A stretch of DNA of 64,000 bases from Flaveria trinervia. Lineage: Eukaryota; Streptophyta; Magnoliopsida; Asterales; Asteraceae. The stretch lies in the NCBI GenBank assembly GCA_025506515.1, contig CM046453.1, positions 6,437,410-6,501,409 on the forward strand, written 5' to 3'. Numbering within the stretch: position 1 is the first letter of the stretch; each line of letters starts with the position of its first letter. Shown in pieces: positions 13,000 to 25,542 of this stretch. Made by a program: the position numbers and the translations under genes. The notes beneath the pieces were generated by a model. That model was not told the DNA's origin and searched no databases. It saw nothing but the letters and a program-made list of their open reading frames with translations.

Positions 13000-13340
13000 A
13001 AGGGGATGTTTGATAATTTATAAATGATTAGTGTTGAATCAATAAGAGATCTGAACCATTAAATGTTAAACTATTAAGAGGTCTGAATCATTAATAACTA
13101 ATATAATATTTAACTATTCAAAGACAAATATCTGACCAATTCAGATAAGAGGTCTTAACCATTCAATATTAAATCTATTAACCATTCAGTTTTAGTATAA
13201 TACTTAACATCATTTAGAGGCAAATATTTGAGCTATTCAATCATTTGCTCGCGAAATAAACATGTTGAACCATTAAAGGTTGAACCATTCAAACATCTGA
13301 ACCATTAAAAACCTGATTCAAATGATGCCAAATAGCCCTT
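13000..13340. mobile_element. Foldback / MITE-like inverted repeat, family copy 2
   Basis: The ends are AGGGGATGTTTGATAATTT on the left and, read from the right on the other strand, AAGGGCTATTTGGCATCATT. The interior has the same GAACCATTAA / TTAACCATTCAG words as the element at 918-1592. Confidence 0.6.
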
Positions 13341-13569
13341 AAGAAAGCATTGATCTTTTTTAAGATGAACCTTATTTTTTTAAACTAAATTACCTATGTT
13401 GTTCACACTAAAAGCAAAACATATATGTACTAGTGATGAAATTACAAACCAGAAATAATATAAGTTTTCCTTGGAATTATTTCATTTCAGTCTTACATCA
13501 ATTTCCTTCAAATATTTTATTTCCTCAAAACATTTTATGAATATCAAGTGACACATCTCATTTCTACTT

Positions 13570-13904
13570 AGGGGCTGTGTTCATAATTTCTAAATAATTA
13601 AGTGTTAAACTAATAAAAATCTGAACCATTAAGTGTTGTATCATTAATAGGTCTGAATCATTAAAAGCTCGCATATCGTTTAACTATTCAAATACAAATA
13701 TTTTACCAATTTAGACAAGGGGTCTTTAACCATTTAGCATTAGATATTTTAATCATTTAACATTAGTATAATTCTTAACCATTAGGAGCAAATGTCTGAC
13801 CTAAACCATTCAGACATTTGCTCGCAAAACAAACAGTTTAAATTATTAAGTGCTTAACAATTTAAACATCTAAAGGATAATTCAAATACTATCAAATAAC
13901 CCTT
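13570..13904. mobile_element. Foldback / MITE-like inverted repeat, family copy 3
   Basis: The left end AGGGGCTGTGTTCATAATTT and the right-end complement AAGGGTTATTTGATAGTATT frame an interior of GAACCATTAAG and CATTTGCTCGC words, as in copies 1 and 2. It ends about 315 bp upstream of the NPK1-like start codon. Confidence 0.6.
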
Positions 13905-14115
13905 GACCTAAAAAAGACTCGGTAAAAAAACAAAGGTTATAAGACAGAATCATTAAAAAGATTCTAAAATAAGTCACTAAACCACTCTTTAATTATTACA
14001 ATAAACACCCACTTAAAAACCGACTTTTAGCCTTTATGATTCGCATAATTAAAAAGCCCCCAACGTAAACTACAATTTCCCATTTCTTTATTTCCCATTT
14101 TGAAACCCAAAATTT

Positions 14116-14123
14116 CCCAACGG
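14116..14123 (+). promoter_or_regulatory. MSA-like AACGG core upstream of the MAPKKK
   Basis: CCCAACGG lies about 100 bp before the start codon. It matches the core of the mitosis-specific activator element (AACGG within a Y-rich context) bound by three-repeat MYB proteins in plant G2/M genes. The flank is not a full consensus match. NPK1 acts in cytokinesis, so the position is sensible, but a single 8-base match is weak evidence. Confidence 0.3.
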
Positions 14124-14218
14124 TACACTCTCATCTCTCTCTACACTCAACCTCAAACCCATTTCATGCCCAAATTCATCAATTAATCGATCTCAAATCC
14201 TTCAATTCACACAATACA

Positions 14219-17200
14219 ATGCAAGATTTCATCGGATCTGTTCGCCGATCACTGGTGTTCAAACCCTCAGCCGCCGCCGGTGGAATCGACGACGGCGTCG
14301 GCGGTTCATTCGGTGGATTCGTCGAGAAGATCGGTTCGAGCATTCGCAAATCGAGAATCGGACTGTTCTCGAAGGCTTCGGTGCAGGCGCTGCCGCCGCC
14401 GAGATCCGTGGGGAGGATGAAGATAGAAGAGGCTGGTTCTCAGATCCGGTGGAGGAAAGGGGAGTTGATTGGTTGTGGGCGTTTGGTAGGGTTTATATGG
14501 GGATGAATCTGGATTCGGGGGAGCTACTTGCTGTTAAACAGGTTGATCACTTAACTTATTGGTTTATACTTGTGGTAGATGTTGGTGTGTTGGATGTGGT
14601 GTTAATTGATTTTGTTGATTTGGTGTTGATTTGCAGGTTTCTGTTGTGGTGAATACGGCTTCGAAAGATAAAACGCAGGTGTGTTTCTAATTGCATAAGA
14701 TCAGATGTTCAATGTTGTGATGGTAGTGTAGTGTATTACTTGTTTGCAAGACAATTTGATCAGATTTGATTATCTAACTAAGTGGGTAAATATGTGATCT
14801 GTTAGATAATGAATCATGATCCAGTTTACTTTGTAAGTAGTACCATTAGTATGTAGTCCCATTAGTATTTCACAACTACAAATTACTAGTTTAAAAGGCA
14901 ATGGTAAAGGGCAAACTAGATTTTCTGAATGTACATTAAAGTTGTTAAAACATGGTATCCTGAAGACCTGAACTTCCATCATATACTGTGTTTTTAATGA
15001 CATAATGTGTACTTAGAAAGTTGTATTCGTTATGTGTGAGCTCTTAAAGCACAACACTTCAACTTTCAACTAAAATTATATTACATCACTAGTTATTTAG
15101 TATTATATATCAAGTTTTTCAGCATAAACTGTGATTCAAATGCACTTATATTCGTAGGATACACCTTTTTAAAGCATAACATCTCAAGTTTCCACATAGA
15201 CACATTTTTGCATCACAATGTATATTCTAAAATAACAATTGCGCTTGTACTTGTATGGCGTATGTGCTTAGAGCATGCATCTAAATCTTCATCATGGAAC
15301 ACATTTAACAATTTATTTTATAAAGGCAAGCGTCAATGTGGCAATGTATACATGTACAGTCCTTCAATTATACCATATTTAAGCTTCCACGATTTGCCAT
15401 TTTGCTTTTAAACTGTGTTGATAAGTTTTCTGTTATTTTGGGCTATTCTTTTTCTTCAGTGATTAAAAAACAACATTTGTTTCCATTTTCCTCTTTTTCC
15501 CTTTCTGTTTCTGGTTTTTAAATTTAATGTCCAGAACTGTAATCGAATGTATTCAGTGGTTCTTTGGTGGGTATAAGTCCTGATCCATGATCCATCTATA
15601 TGGGTCAACTTAGTCAACCCCTCCTCAATTTGAAAATCACCTTTCTTCCTCATTGTCTGGTAATGGAAGTCATATAAGCAATTGAATACAACATACATGT
15701 TGCCCGTTGAGGTTCAGGCAGATAATTACAATTAGAAGGAAATTTGGGAATCTAGTACCTTTTCATGAATAAAATTGGATCCAGAATTTGACTTGTAGTA
15801 GAGAAGATAATTGTTTTAGTTCTGTACTTTTGATTGTTTTGTTATATGATTATTAAAGATTGAAACCGTTTATCTTGAGTATATAAAAACTTGGCTGTGA
15901 CAATGCTGAGTAAGTTTAGTATACAAAATGAGATAATTTGGTACTTTCCAACCGCCTACCTAGTTAGTTCTCATTTCTCACTCTTGGATGATAGTTTTTA
16001 ACCGACTCAAATGTAGTTTAGTCTTTCGTAATGAACACAAATGGTTATTTACTGATATTGTAAAATTTAAAACATGATAGGCTCACATCCGGGAGTTGGA
16101 AGAAGAGGTGAAGTTATTAAAGAATCTTTCACATCCAAATATTGTAGTAAGTGCATATTGTTTTTTTTGTTTTTTCTTCTTTAATAATCTTGCACTTTGT
16201 GAGTGACATTCCTATTCTATCATAGGCTTAATTATCTCTTTTTCTTAAATTACGTTGCAGAGGTACCTAGGAACTGCTAGAGAGGAGGAGTCTTTGAATA
16301 TCTTCCTGGAATTTGTTCCAGGTGGATCCATCTCATCACTCCTTGGAAAATTTGGTTCCTTTCCTGAATCCGTAAGTTAATTGTTTTCATAAATTTGAAT
16401 CTTTTTTAATTAGAAAATTGCTCAAGGTCAGAAAAATGTTGTGATTTTAGAAAGTTGTTTATTGAAATTCTCATGGTGCCAAAGACTATTTCCCCTTTAA
16501 TATCAAAATGTATAGTGGACTATTGCTCTTGAGATTCTAGAACTTTCCTTTAAAGTTTTTAATGTTTGGATTAAAACTTATCTCTAGTTTGCACATGGAG
16601 CAGGTGCTAAGAATGTACACAAAGCAAATATTATTGGGGCTGGAGTATCTCCATAAGAATGGTATCATGCACAGGGACATTAAGGTAAATTCTTATCTAT
16701 ATGAGTGCATGTCTGTGAATTGTAATGTATGGAGTTAGCCATGTGTGTATGTGTGTGTTTTTTTTTTCAAAATTAATTTGAAAAGTGCTCTTGCAGGGGG
16801 CTAATATTCTTGTTGACAATAAAGGACAGATTAAACTTGCAGATTTTGGGGCCTCCAAGAAAGTTGTTGAGTTGGTATGCATGCTTGATGTGATATTAAT
16901 ATATATTCTTGCTTGAAAAATTCCCTTTGTGACTAAGTGGTTGCATATTTTACTGCAGGCTACAATGACTGGTGCCAAATCAATGAAGGGGACCCCGTAT
17001 TGGATGGCTCCTGAAGTTATACTTCAGACTGGACATAGCTTGTAAGTGAAACAACACAACTCATGCATATCAGCATTATTCTAATAAGAATATGCAGCGT
17101 GCATGTAGAAATAATACAAAAAAGTAAAACTTAGAATATACATTCACTTGCACTATTATATGGATTATGCTGACGTTTCTGTTTGGTAGCTCTGCTGATA

Positions 17201-20200
17201 TATGGAGTGTTGGATGCACTGTTATCGAAATGGCAACTGGAAAGCCCCCATGGAGCCAACAATATCAAGAGGTATTCGCACGTATCTGTTTATGCATCTT
17301 GATGGTTTCTTACATTAAAATGTGACATTTTCTGGTTAATGTTTTAGAATCAGTTATGATATATCTTGCACAACTGTAATGTATTACTGTGTGTTTCCTT
17401 CAGGTTGCTGCCCTCTTCCATATAGGGACAACAAAAGCTCATCCACCTATACCAGACCATCTTTCTTCCGAGGCAAAGGATTTTCTATTAAAATGCCTCC
17501 AAAAGTAAGTATTTTTGTTTTTGTTCCTGTATATATTATTCTATTGTTAGAGGTGTCTATTATTGTGTTCATCCTTACGCACCAACTTCTCATTTTCGTC
17601 TTCAGATTGAAAATATAATATCTTCATATTTAAGGTTTTAGTTTTAATTCTTAAATTTAAATGTCCAATGCGCTGGCAGGGAACCGAATCTCAGGGCTAC
17701 TGCATCAGAATTGCTGCAGGTGATTCTCCATTACAAGCTATATATATATAGTCACTAAATTGAATGCACATCTAATTGTCTGCTGAGATATTATGGTTCA
17801 AATGAGAAATCTAGAAATGAAAAAATATAAGGAAACCTTGGAGGGGCCATTTTTCTTTACTATTTGAACTTAGTACAGTGGAAGTTGGTTTCATGGTCTT
17901 TGTTGATTCTCTGCAGCATCCATTTGTTATTGGGGAGTATAATGAGACTCATCCTGTAGTTCGCACATCAGTGATGGTTAGTTTTCTTGCATGAAGCACC
18001 CGCATTTCAGTTTCTTAAAATCAAAGATCATTAACCATTATTATACAAATCATGACACTCTTTCTTGATGTCAGGTCACCCCCGGCAATCAAATATCAAC
18101 ATCTAGGCGAGAACCTAGAAATCTGTAAGATGTTTTGTCATTAGCTTGTTCTTTCTATTTGTTACATCAATTTCTGCTATCCATGGAATATACTTATGAT
18201 ACATTCATAAGTTGATTCATATTATGCTTTATCTCTAACAGATCAAACGCATAAAATAAAAATTAGCTAAAAGTGAAATGGTCAAAAGTCGTCCAAATTG
18301 TACTGGAATGCATAAAACCTCCCACATCATTCTATTCATCACACATATTGACACAATATTTCTTTGTAAAAAAGTTCTAAAGAAATTGGACTAAAATGTT
18401 TGTAGGGCTCGTTTTAACATATAAAACCATTTAGACCTAAATATGTTTTGCCCGTTATACATCCTGCCCAAGCATCCTATTTTACTAGCCTGTAGTTTTT
18501 GCAATAACAATTAACAGATGCAAAGGTGATTGCTATTGCAGCATTAGCCCGGAGATTAAAACAAACGGTGGTACCGTGGACACTCACAATATGAATAGTG
18601 TGAGGTGCTCAAAGAAATTTTCTGGAGGACCAATGTGGGGTTCGAACAGATACGATGATGACATGTGTCAGCTAGATGATGATGACCTAATGGCTGGCAC
18701 ATCTATGAAACTTGATTCCACTCCACTTACTAATGATGTCAATAAGGTATAACAAATACACATATAAGATATATCATTCTTTATTATGTGATTCATCAGT
18801 TCATTTTAATGCTAACCAGGTTATTATTGCCATCTTATTTGAGACAGAGTTTTAATCCCATGAATGAACCTGATGATGACTGGTCCTGCCAGTTTGATGG
18901 AAGTCCAGAAGTGGGAAAGAATGGTGTTAACCTGTTTTCGGATCAAGTTTCTGAAACTACTACAGAGATCCCCGGGGAGTTAGGTAATGGAGATGATGGT
19001 TTCACTTTTCCGGCTGGGACTCCTGGTGTGGAAGAAGAAGATGAAGTTACAGAAATAAAGATAAGAGCATTCCTGGATGAGAAGGTGACTTTTTTTTTTT
19101 AATTCGAGTTTTTATCAGTGAACAATAAAGGTGAAAATTTAATACTCAAATGAGTAGAGTAAAAGAAAGTTAGCTTTTTAAACGGGTCAAATGGGTCTAA
19201 CCTATCAAAAGTCGCCCAAATTGTTAAAAAAATAAATAAAACTTCCTAAATCCTTGTATTAAGGAAACTAAATTGTGATTGAAACAACATAAATTTGTAA
19301 ATCATATTTGACACTAATCATCTATAAATGGTCCAATTTTTTGGAAACAACTAGTGTGTTTAGTTGTGATTAAAAAGACAGTATTGATACAATAATAATC
19401 TAAATCCTTAATTAAAACAAGCCAGGAAGTTGTTTGCATTAAAGTTAGAATCGAGATACCTTTGTTCGTACTCGCGTGGTGAATAACTTATCTTTTTGGT
19501 AACATGAGAACCTAGGGAAAACTCACAGGGCACACCAATACATACTAACCACTGATGGTTAGACAACCTTCAAAGGGTTAAAGCAGAAACCAAGGGAGGT
19601 TGTATTCTGTTTTTTGTTTTTTGGAAAAAAGACGTTGGGTTACTTTTAACCTATGTAACATATTCCCTTAAGGTTATATGCTGTTTCCTTTTGGAAAAAA
19701 AAGCCTTGGGTTACTTCTAAGTGTTTGACTAGTTATCCTTTTATCTAAATTTTTGTTTTAATCTATTTTTCCCGTTCATTATACAGGCTTTAGATTTGAA
19801 GAAGATGCAAACACCTCTATATGAAGAATTTTACAACTCCTTAAATGCAGCCCCTTCTCCTGTTGGGAATGAAAACAAAGAAAATTCATCAAGCCACCTC
19901 AACTTACCTCCTAAAAGCAAATCCCCTAGTAGTAACAATAATAGGTTGTTTAGAAAGAGGCTATCTTCAGCTGTTGATGGATCTTACATTGGTAGATCCG
20001 GTTATAAACCTGACCGCGCATCGAATATTGGTGGTGTAAATGATCATAATCCTCAAGAATGTCTGTCACCTCACCACGGACAATTGAAAGAGAATGTTCT
20101 TGATTCTCAGAAAGTAGCCATTAGTCCAAGGTTTGTTAGTTATCTCTACTGCTTAACTTTATTAATGCTTACTATATGAAATCCAGTCTTGTAAAATAAC

Positions 20201-20670
20201 AATATTATACTTATAGCGCAAGCTTCTCGGAGAGGCAGAGAAGATGGAAAGAAGAACTCGCTGAAGAGCTTGAAAGAAAACGAGGCGAGTTTATTCTTTC
20301 ATTCTTTAAAACAGCTCTAGTTCCTTCACATATTACATACACACGAGCATGGATATATACATGAACAAATGCGTATGCGTTTATAATAAGGTTTAAACAA
20401 GGATCATATTTAGTGGATGACTAAGATCCCAGTCTCCTATTATGCCTTTTTCACTTCATGAACCATGACCATCCCTTCATTTAGTTCCTGTGGTTTTTAA
20501 TTATTTAGCGGTTCTTATTTCACATATGCACACACACATGTATATCTTATAATTCAGGAATCTCATATCTGTGTATGTTAGCAGAGCTTATGCGGCAAGC
20601 AGGAACATCATCCCCAAAGGATCGAATAGTAAACAATCGCCAAAAAAGGTTCGTGTTTCTTGGCAGTTGA
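14219..20670 (+). CDS. NPK1/ANP: NPK1/ANP-type MAPKKK (1-bp gap in the glycine loop)
   Basis: The tobacco homologue NPK1 is bound and activated by the kinesin NACK1 and drives phragmoplast expansion in cytokinesis; Arabidopsis ANP1-3 also act in stress signalling. Exons: 14219-14541, 14637-14678, 16081-16146, 16261-16371, 16604-16684, 16797-16874, 16959-17041, 17190-17271, 17404-17504, 17680-17719, 17917-17976, 18075-18124, 18542-18746, 18848-19084, 19787-20130, 20217-20284, 20585-20670 (about 685 aa). Kinase motifs: ELIGCG..FGRVYMG loop, AVKQ lysine, [25 protein letters not shown]. The C-terminal [20 protein letters not shown] corresponds to the charged coiled-coil tail that binds the kinesin in NPK1. 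One base is missing within the glycine loop (about 14476-14480), which shifts the frame. The other 16 exons are in frame. The intron after exon 16 uses a GC donor. Confidence 0.9.
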
Positions 20671-21801
20671 TAAATCCTTCATCATTACATAAGAGATAGC
20701 AAAAACAACACCTACAACTGGTGTAATTGTATCTAGTTTTGTTTATGGTGCACACCACCTTCCTTTTGTATTAAATTCAACATGTCATATTTTCTGTTCT
20801 TTTTTCCTTTTGATTCAGTCTGTTGTCATTTATGTTATATTCTGAAATTTAAAGAGAAATGTACTAGGGGTGTTTAGATCTTCATATTCCGAGTGATTTT
20901 TGTCATAATTAATATTTAATGTTTTTATAATTGTTTAAGGTTAAATTATTAGTTGGTTATTTGTCGTTAATATCACAAAAAACCAATGTACTTTTATGTT
21001 TTCATGAAAAAGGCTGAAGTGTCCCCACATATGTCGAACATAAAAGTACATCAACCCAATTGTGTTATATTAAAGTCTCTACACTTGTCTAGAATACATG
21101 TACATATGAAAAGTTTAAAATAACGACTCATTACCCCACAAATTAGTCAGGTTTGGTTTAAAATTTGAACGGCATTTTATTAAATTGTGAGTAATTTAAG
21201 GCAAAAAAATATTTTCTCACTAGCATAGAGAAGTGTAAAAAATCACAATTTTAAATTTTTTCACCATACACATAATTTTAAATAATTTTCAACACATCAT
21301 TCAAATCAACTTACGTTCATAAAGGTGTTAGTAACTTTAAAATAATAAGCGAGCAAGTTACGCAGAGAGTGTATGAATCTACTTAAATAATTTTCAACAC
21401 ATCATATAAATTATTAAAACTACATTAAAAGTAAATGATAATAATGATATAGAGAGTGTATGAATCTACTATGAATATTCTTATATGGTTATTTGTTTAT
21501 CACGGACAATTTATATTTAATTTAATGATTTTAGTTATTGTTTAAACTTGAAATGTAGAGAACATGAATCGTTTTGCTTTAAAAAATCATTAAAAGATAA
21601 AGACGTGTACAAATCAATATAAAAAGTAAGTTTTTTTTTCTTTGGTATTGTATTTTTATTAACAATTCAATACAATTTAATTACGTCTATTCAGACCCAA
21701 TACGACTAGACTCAATCGAACAACCCAAAATTTTTTATATTGTTTCGTTAGAAGCTAATATAAAACTAGTGATCCGTAGAAAATAATTACTAGTTCCGTC
21801 A

Positions 21802-21915
21802 CTGCATGTACGGTAAAAAAAATTAAGTTACCCCTAAACTTATGTTCTAGATCCGCCGCTGCATGTACGGTAAAAAAAATTAAGTTACCCCTAAACTTAT
21901 GTTCTAGATCCCCCA
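21802..21915. repeat. 57-bp tandem duplication
   Basis: Two nearly identical copies in tandem, each with CTGCATGTACGGTAAAAAAA and AACTTATGTTCTAGATCC. The period is 57 bases (21802 to 21859). Because 57 is a multiple of three, the duplication stays open in one frame, but that is not evidence for a gene. Confidence 0.75.
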
Positions 21916-22564
21916 CTGGCAGTAAATACACATAGTGCTCTATATGTATGTATGTGTATAATAAAAAAACATACAAACCATCACTACCCATTCGCATAAT
22001 TTATAATCGATATAACTTTTCAAATCGTTTAAATTATTTTTAAGTAAACTTTAACCTTATTTGTCAAGGTCATTATATATTTTTTCATATAAATTCCAAG
22101 AAACGTCGATAAAAACAAAACGACTTACGTATACGTAACTTGTAGGAGCTATACGTATTTGAAGGAATCTTGTTAGCGGTATTTCACATTTGTAAAGAAA
22201 ACACATATGAATGACTTCTAATGGTGCTTCCCAAATAAATCAACAAAGAATGACATCATGAACAATGGTTCTATATATCCACCCGATCATTGTTATATAT
22301 TTCTGGAAATTTTATTTTAGTTTATTTATTTTATTGTTTTAATAAGAAGTTTAAAAAGTACTCTTCACCTTATAAAGTTGTCGGAGTCAGAAACCCTGTC
22401 ATTTAATTTGGCAATTCAATCTTAATAAGCTATAAGCCGTAATAATTTTTTTTACTATCAAAATAACCGAACCGTAACTAAAATAACAGACGCAATCAAA
22501 CGTTAAAACTGAAACCGTTAGAAAACCGACTGCTTGGTTTGATGATGTTTTTAAAAACTAAATT

Positions 22565-23215
22565 TTTCGGTTCGGTTCGGTTTTGGTTTTGCTTGTAACG
22601 AAAACCAAAAAAACCGAACCGAAACCATATAATCAAACTTGTAAATTTAGAGGTGTAATCATATACTTATAAAAATTATTAGCCTATTAGTTACTTATTT
22701 AATTTGTGTTATCTAAAAGAGATTAAATATTTAGGTTTCAAAAATAATATTTAATTTTTGTTTATTTGAATTGATAGATTAAAATGTTTTATTGAATATA
22801 TTATTCTTATATTTTATGAATTGCATTTAAGTTTAATGGTAAATTATAAAAATATAGATTATATTTAGAGATCAACAAAATAATGTAAGTTCAAAATTTT
22901 TGGTTTAAATTTCTTACTTTAAAACAATTTTTTTCTAAAACTTGAAGCACAAATGATAAAACCGAAAAAACCAAAAACGAACCGAAACCGAAGTTAAAAC
23001 CAAAAACCAAAACCGAACCGAAACCAAAGTTAAAACCAAAAACCAAAAACCAAAAACCAAAAACCAAAAACCAAAAACCAAAAACCAAAAACCAAAAACC
23101 AAAAACCGAAAAAACCAAAACCGAACGGTTTTAAAAACCTAGAAACCGGAATATCGGTTTTTGGTTTTGGTTTTTAGTTTCGGTTTTTGGTTTCAGTTTT
23201 AAGCCAAAACCGAAC
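22565..23215. repeat. CCAAAAA minisatellite with inverted CGGTTTTTGG flanks
   Basis: From about 23033 to 23110 a 7-base unit CCAAAAA is repeated about ten times, preceded by mixed AACCGAA/AACCAAA words and followed (23145-23200) by the complementary TTTTTGG / TTTCGGTTTT words. A similar self-complementary block sits at 22565-22625. The unit is not the plant telomere repeat (CCCTAAA). The open frame on the minus strand here is low-complexity Phe/Gly/Val and not a gene. Confidence 0.7.
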
Positions 23216-23632
23216 AAACTGACAATGCACACCCTTAGTATAACCAACTATAAATGACGGGCTAATAATAATTTATATTATCAATTTGTTAAATAACAAT
23301 CTCAATTTTATTTTTGTTATCAAATGAAATTCCTACTCTAACAAAAAGTACGTTTGCATAAGATGATTTGAAATGATGTAAAAAAGACGTTATATAGTTG
23401 AATAAGGGTTAGACTGAAATGTGTATTTCTCTAATCATATGACTCCAATAAGTAGGGTTATTGGATAAAGAAATGTAAAACATGGACATAAAGTTTTCCT
23501 AGTTTATCTCATAAAATTCAGCTTATGAGTTTTAAAAGGATTCAAGGCTTAGTAATTAATGGGTGCTGGTATTCAGACGCACCTTCTATAAAAAATGCAA
23601 TTTATGAGCATTTTAAAATTAAATTTGAAAAG

Positions 23633-23794
23633 TGTTGAACTAATTGAGAATAAGAACACGAAATTTGAACAATTCAATACAAAGACGATTCAAAAAAGAA
23701 TGAAATTGTGAACAAATATTCTTTCGTGATTTTTTATTCAAGAGTTGTATATGATTATTCAAATTCCGTGTTTATATTCTCAATTAATTCAACA
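23633..23794 (+). repeat. Short copia LTR (162 bp) with long inverted ends
   Basis: It starts TGTTGAACTAATTGAG and ends with the near-complement CTCAATTAATTCAACA, followed two bases later by a tRNA-Met primer binding site. The inverted similarity extends about 40 bases in from each end, so the LTR could fold as a hairpin. I do not see the matching 3' LTR in the window. Confidence 0.7.
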
Positions 23795-23796
23795 AT

Positions 23797-23808
23797 TGGT
23801 ATCAGAGC
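23797..23808 (+). other. Primer binding site (initiator tRNA-Met type)
   Basis: TGGTATCAGAGC is the usual copia primer binding site complementary to the 3' end of initiator tRNA-Met. It marks the start of the internal region. Confidence 0.85.
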
Positions 23809-23853
23809 CTGGTTAGAGGCTCAATTGAGGATCAAGATTCAATCAAAGATCGA

Positions 23854-25542
23854 TTGGTGGCAACAATGATGTCAACAAAGTTCGAGGTTGAGAAATTCGA
23901 CGGGAAGAACGACTTTGGGTTATGGCGATTGAAGATAAATGCATTACTCGTTCACCAACGAGTGGTGGATGCCTTGTCCGGAGAATCCAAGTTTCCGAAT
24001 ACAATGTCAGACAAGGAGAAGGAGATGCTGGAAAAGGCACACAATTCAATCATTTTGAACTTGGGGGATCGAGTACTCAGAGAAGTATCGAAGGAGACAA
24101 CTGCTGTAGGGGTCTGGGCAAATTTGGAAAGTTTGTACATGACTAAGTCGTTTGCGAACATGCTGTATCTCAAGAAACGGTTGTACGCATTCCAAATGGC
24201 CCCTGAGAAGTCAATTAAAGATCATATCGATTAATTCAACAAGTTGATGTTGGATCTTGAGAACATTGAAGTTAAATTAGATGATGAATACCAAGCAATC
24301 ATATTCTTGATATCTTTGTCATCCTCTTATGAGCACTTTGTGGATACTTTGACGTATGGTAGGGACACACTTATCATGGAAGAAGTGCTGGCAGCTTTTA
24401 ATTCAAAAGAATTGAAGAAGAGAACTGATTATAAGGAAGATGGTGGAGAGGGCTTGGTAGTCAGGGGAAGATCTGAACAAAGAAACTTCAAGCAGAGAAG
24501 TGTCTCGAATTCCAGGTCCAAGTACAAGAGGAGGTGTTATGTGTGTGGATCTGAAAAGCACTTCAAGAAAGATTGTCCTGACTGGAAAAGAAAGAAGGGC
24601 GAATCAAGTGGATCAAAAACTTATTCCGGACACAATGCACAAGATGATTCCTCTGATGGATATGAAAGTGCAGATGTGTTGGCTATCATAAGCAGTGGGA
24701 AGGAGGATAAGTGGTGATGGATTCAGGGTGCTCATACCATATGACACCTGTGAAAGAGTTCTTTAAAGATCTGAAGGTTGAATATCTTGGATCAATTAAG
24801 CTATGGGATGATAGGCCTTGTAAGATTGTGGGTCATGGAACAGTGACTCTGAAAATGAAGAATGGCATGGAAGTGGATATTCATGATATAAGGCATATTC
24901 CTAATCTTATTGTTGTCTTTAGGGCTGTTAAAGAGTTCTGGTTACCATGTTAGTCTTAGAGATGGTAAGGCTAAGATGATTAAGGGGTCAATGTTAGTAT
25001 TGTCCGGTACTAGAAGGGATAATAATATCTATTTACTAGATAGTGCCGGTATAGTAGAACCCCAGGTGGCATCTGCCTCAAGTGATAGTAGTTCTAAGGC
25101 CATGTTATGGCATAAAAGGCTTGGTCATATCAGTCATCAGGGGCTGGTGGAGTTACAGAAGCAACAGTTAATGACTGAGTTGAAAAGTTGTGCTTTTGGT
25201 TTTTATGAAACTTGTATTCTTGGTAAACATTAGAGGGTAAAGTTTACAAAGGCTAGACATATCACAAGTGGGGTATTATACTATATTCATTGTGATTTAC
25301 GGGTCCTGCTAAGGTTGATTCTTTAGGTGGTGTTAGATACTTTATGACCTTGATTGATGCTTTTCTAGGAGAGTTTGGGTTGTTGTCTTGAAAAATAAGA
25401 GTGATGCTTTTAGTAAATTTAAGGAATGGAAAGTACTGGTGGAAACTCAAACTGAAAGTAAAGTCAAGAAGCTATGGTATTGCTAGACATAGAACTATGC
25501 CAGGGACTCCTTAGCATAATGGTTTGGCTGAGAGGATGAATA
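23854..25542 (+). pseudogene. Truncated Tnt1/Tork-like Ty1/copia gag-pol
   Basis: Gag begins about 23866-23872 with STKFEVEKFDGKNDFGLWR, and contains LESLYMTKSFANMLYLKKRL, a stop at 24232, then a CCHC zinc knuckle CYVCGSEKHFKKDC (about 24537) and the protease active-site word DSGCSYHMT (about 24720). The GAG-pre-integrase word LWHKRLGHISHQGL follows at about 25107. The integrase part breaks off after AERMN at 25542, where a gypsy LTR-like sequence begins. Frame changes near 24714 and 24910 and the stop codons show it is dead. Reverse transcriptase and RNase H are missing. Order gag, PR, IN is the copia order. Confidence 0.85.

Larger units (their letters stand above)
20671..23632. other. AT-rich intergenic DNA at the edge of the transposon nest
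   Basis: No gene is seen. The stretch includes the MAPKKK 3' flank, a 57-bp tandem duplication and the CCAAAAA repeat block described separately. Confidence 0.5.

Noticed and set aside
21755..21997. Minus-strand frame with a duplicated LEHKFRGNLIFFTVHA
   Set aside because: The repeat is the 57-bp DNA duplication, which keeps frame by chance; no start context, no homology.
22891..23118. Minus-strand frame of repeated VFGFWFL
   Set aside because: It is only the translation of the CCAAAAA minisatellite.
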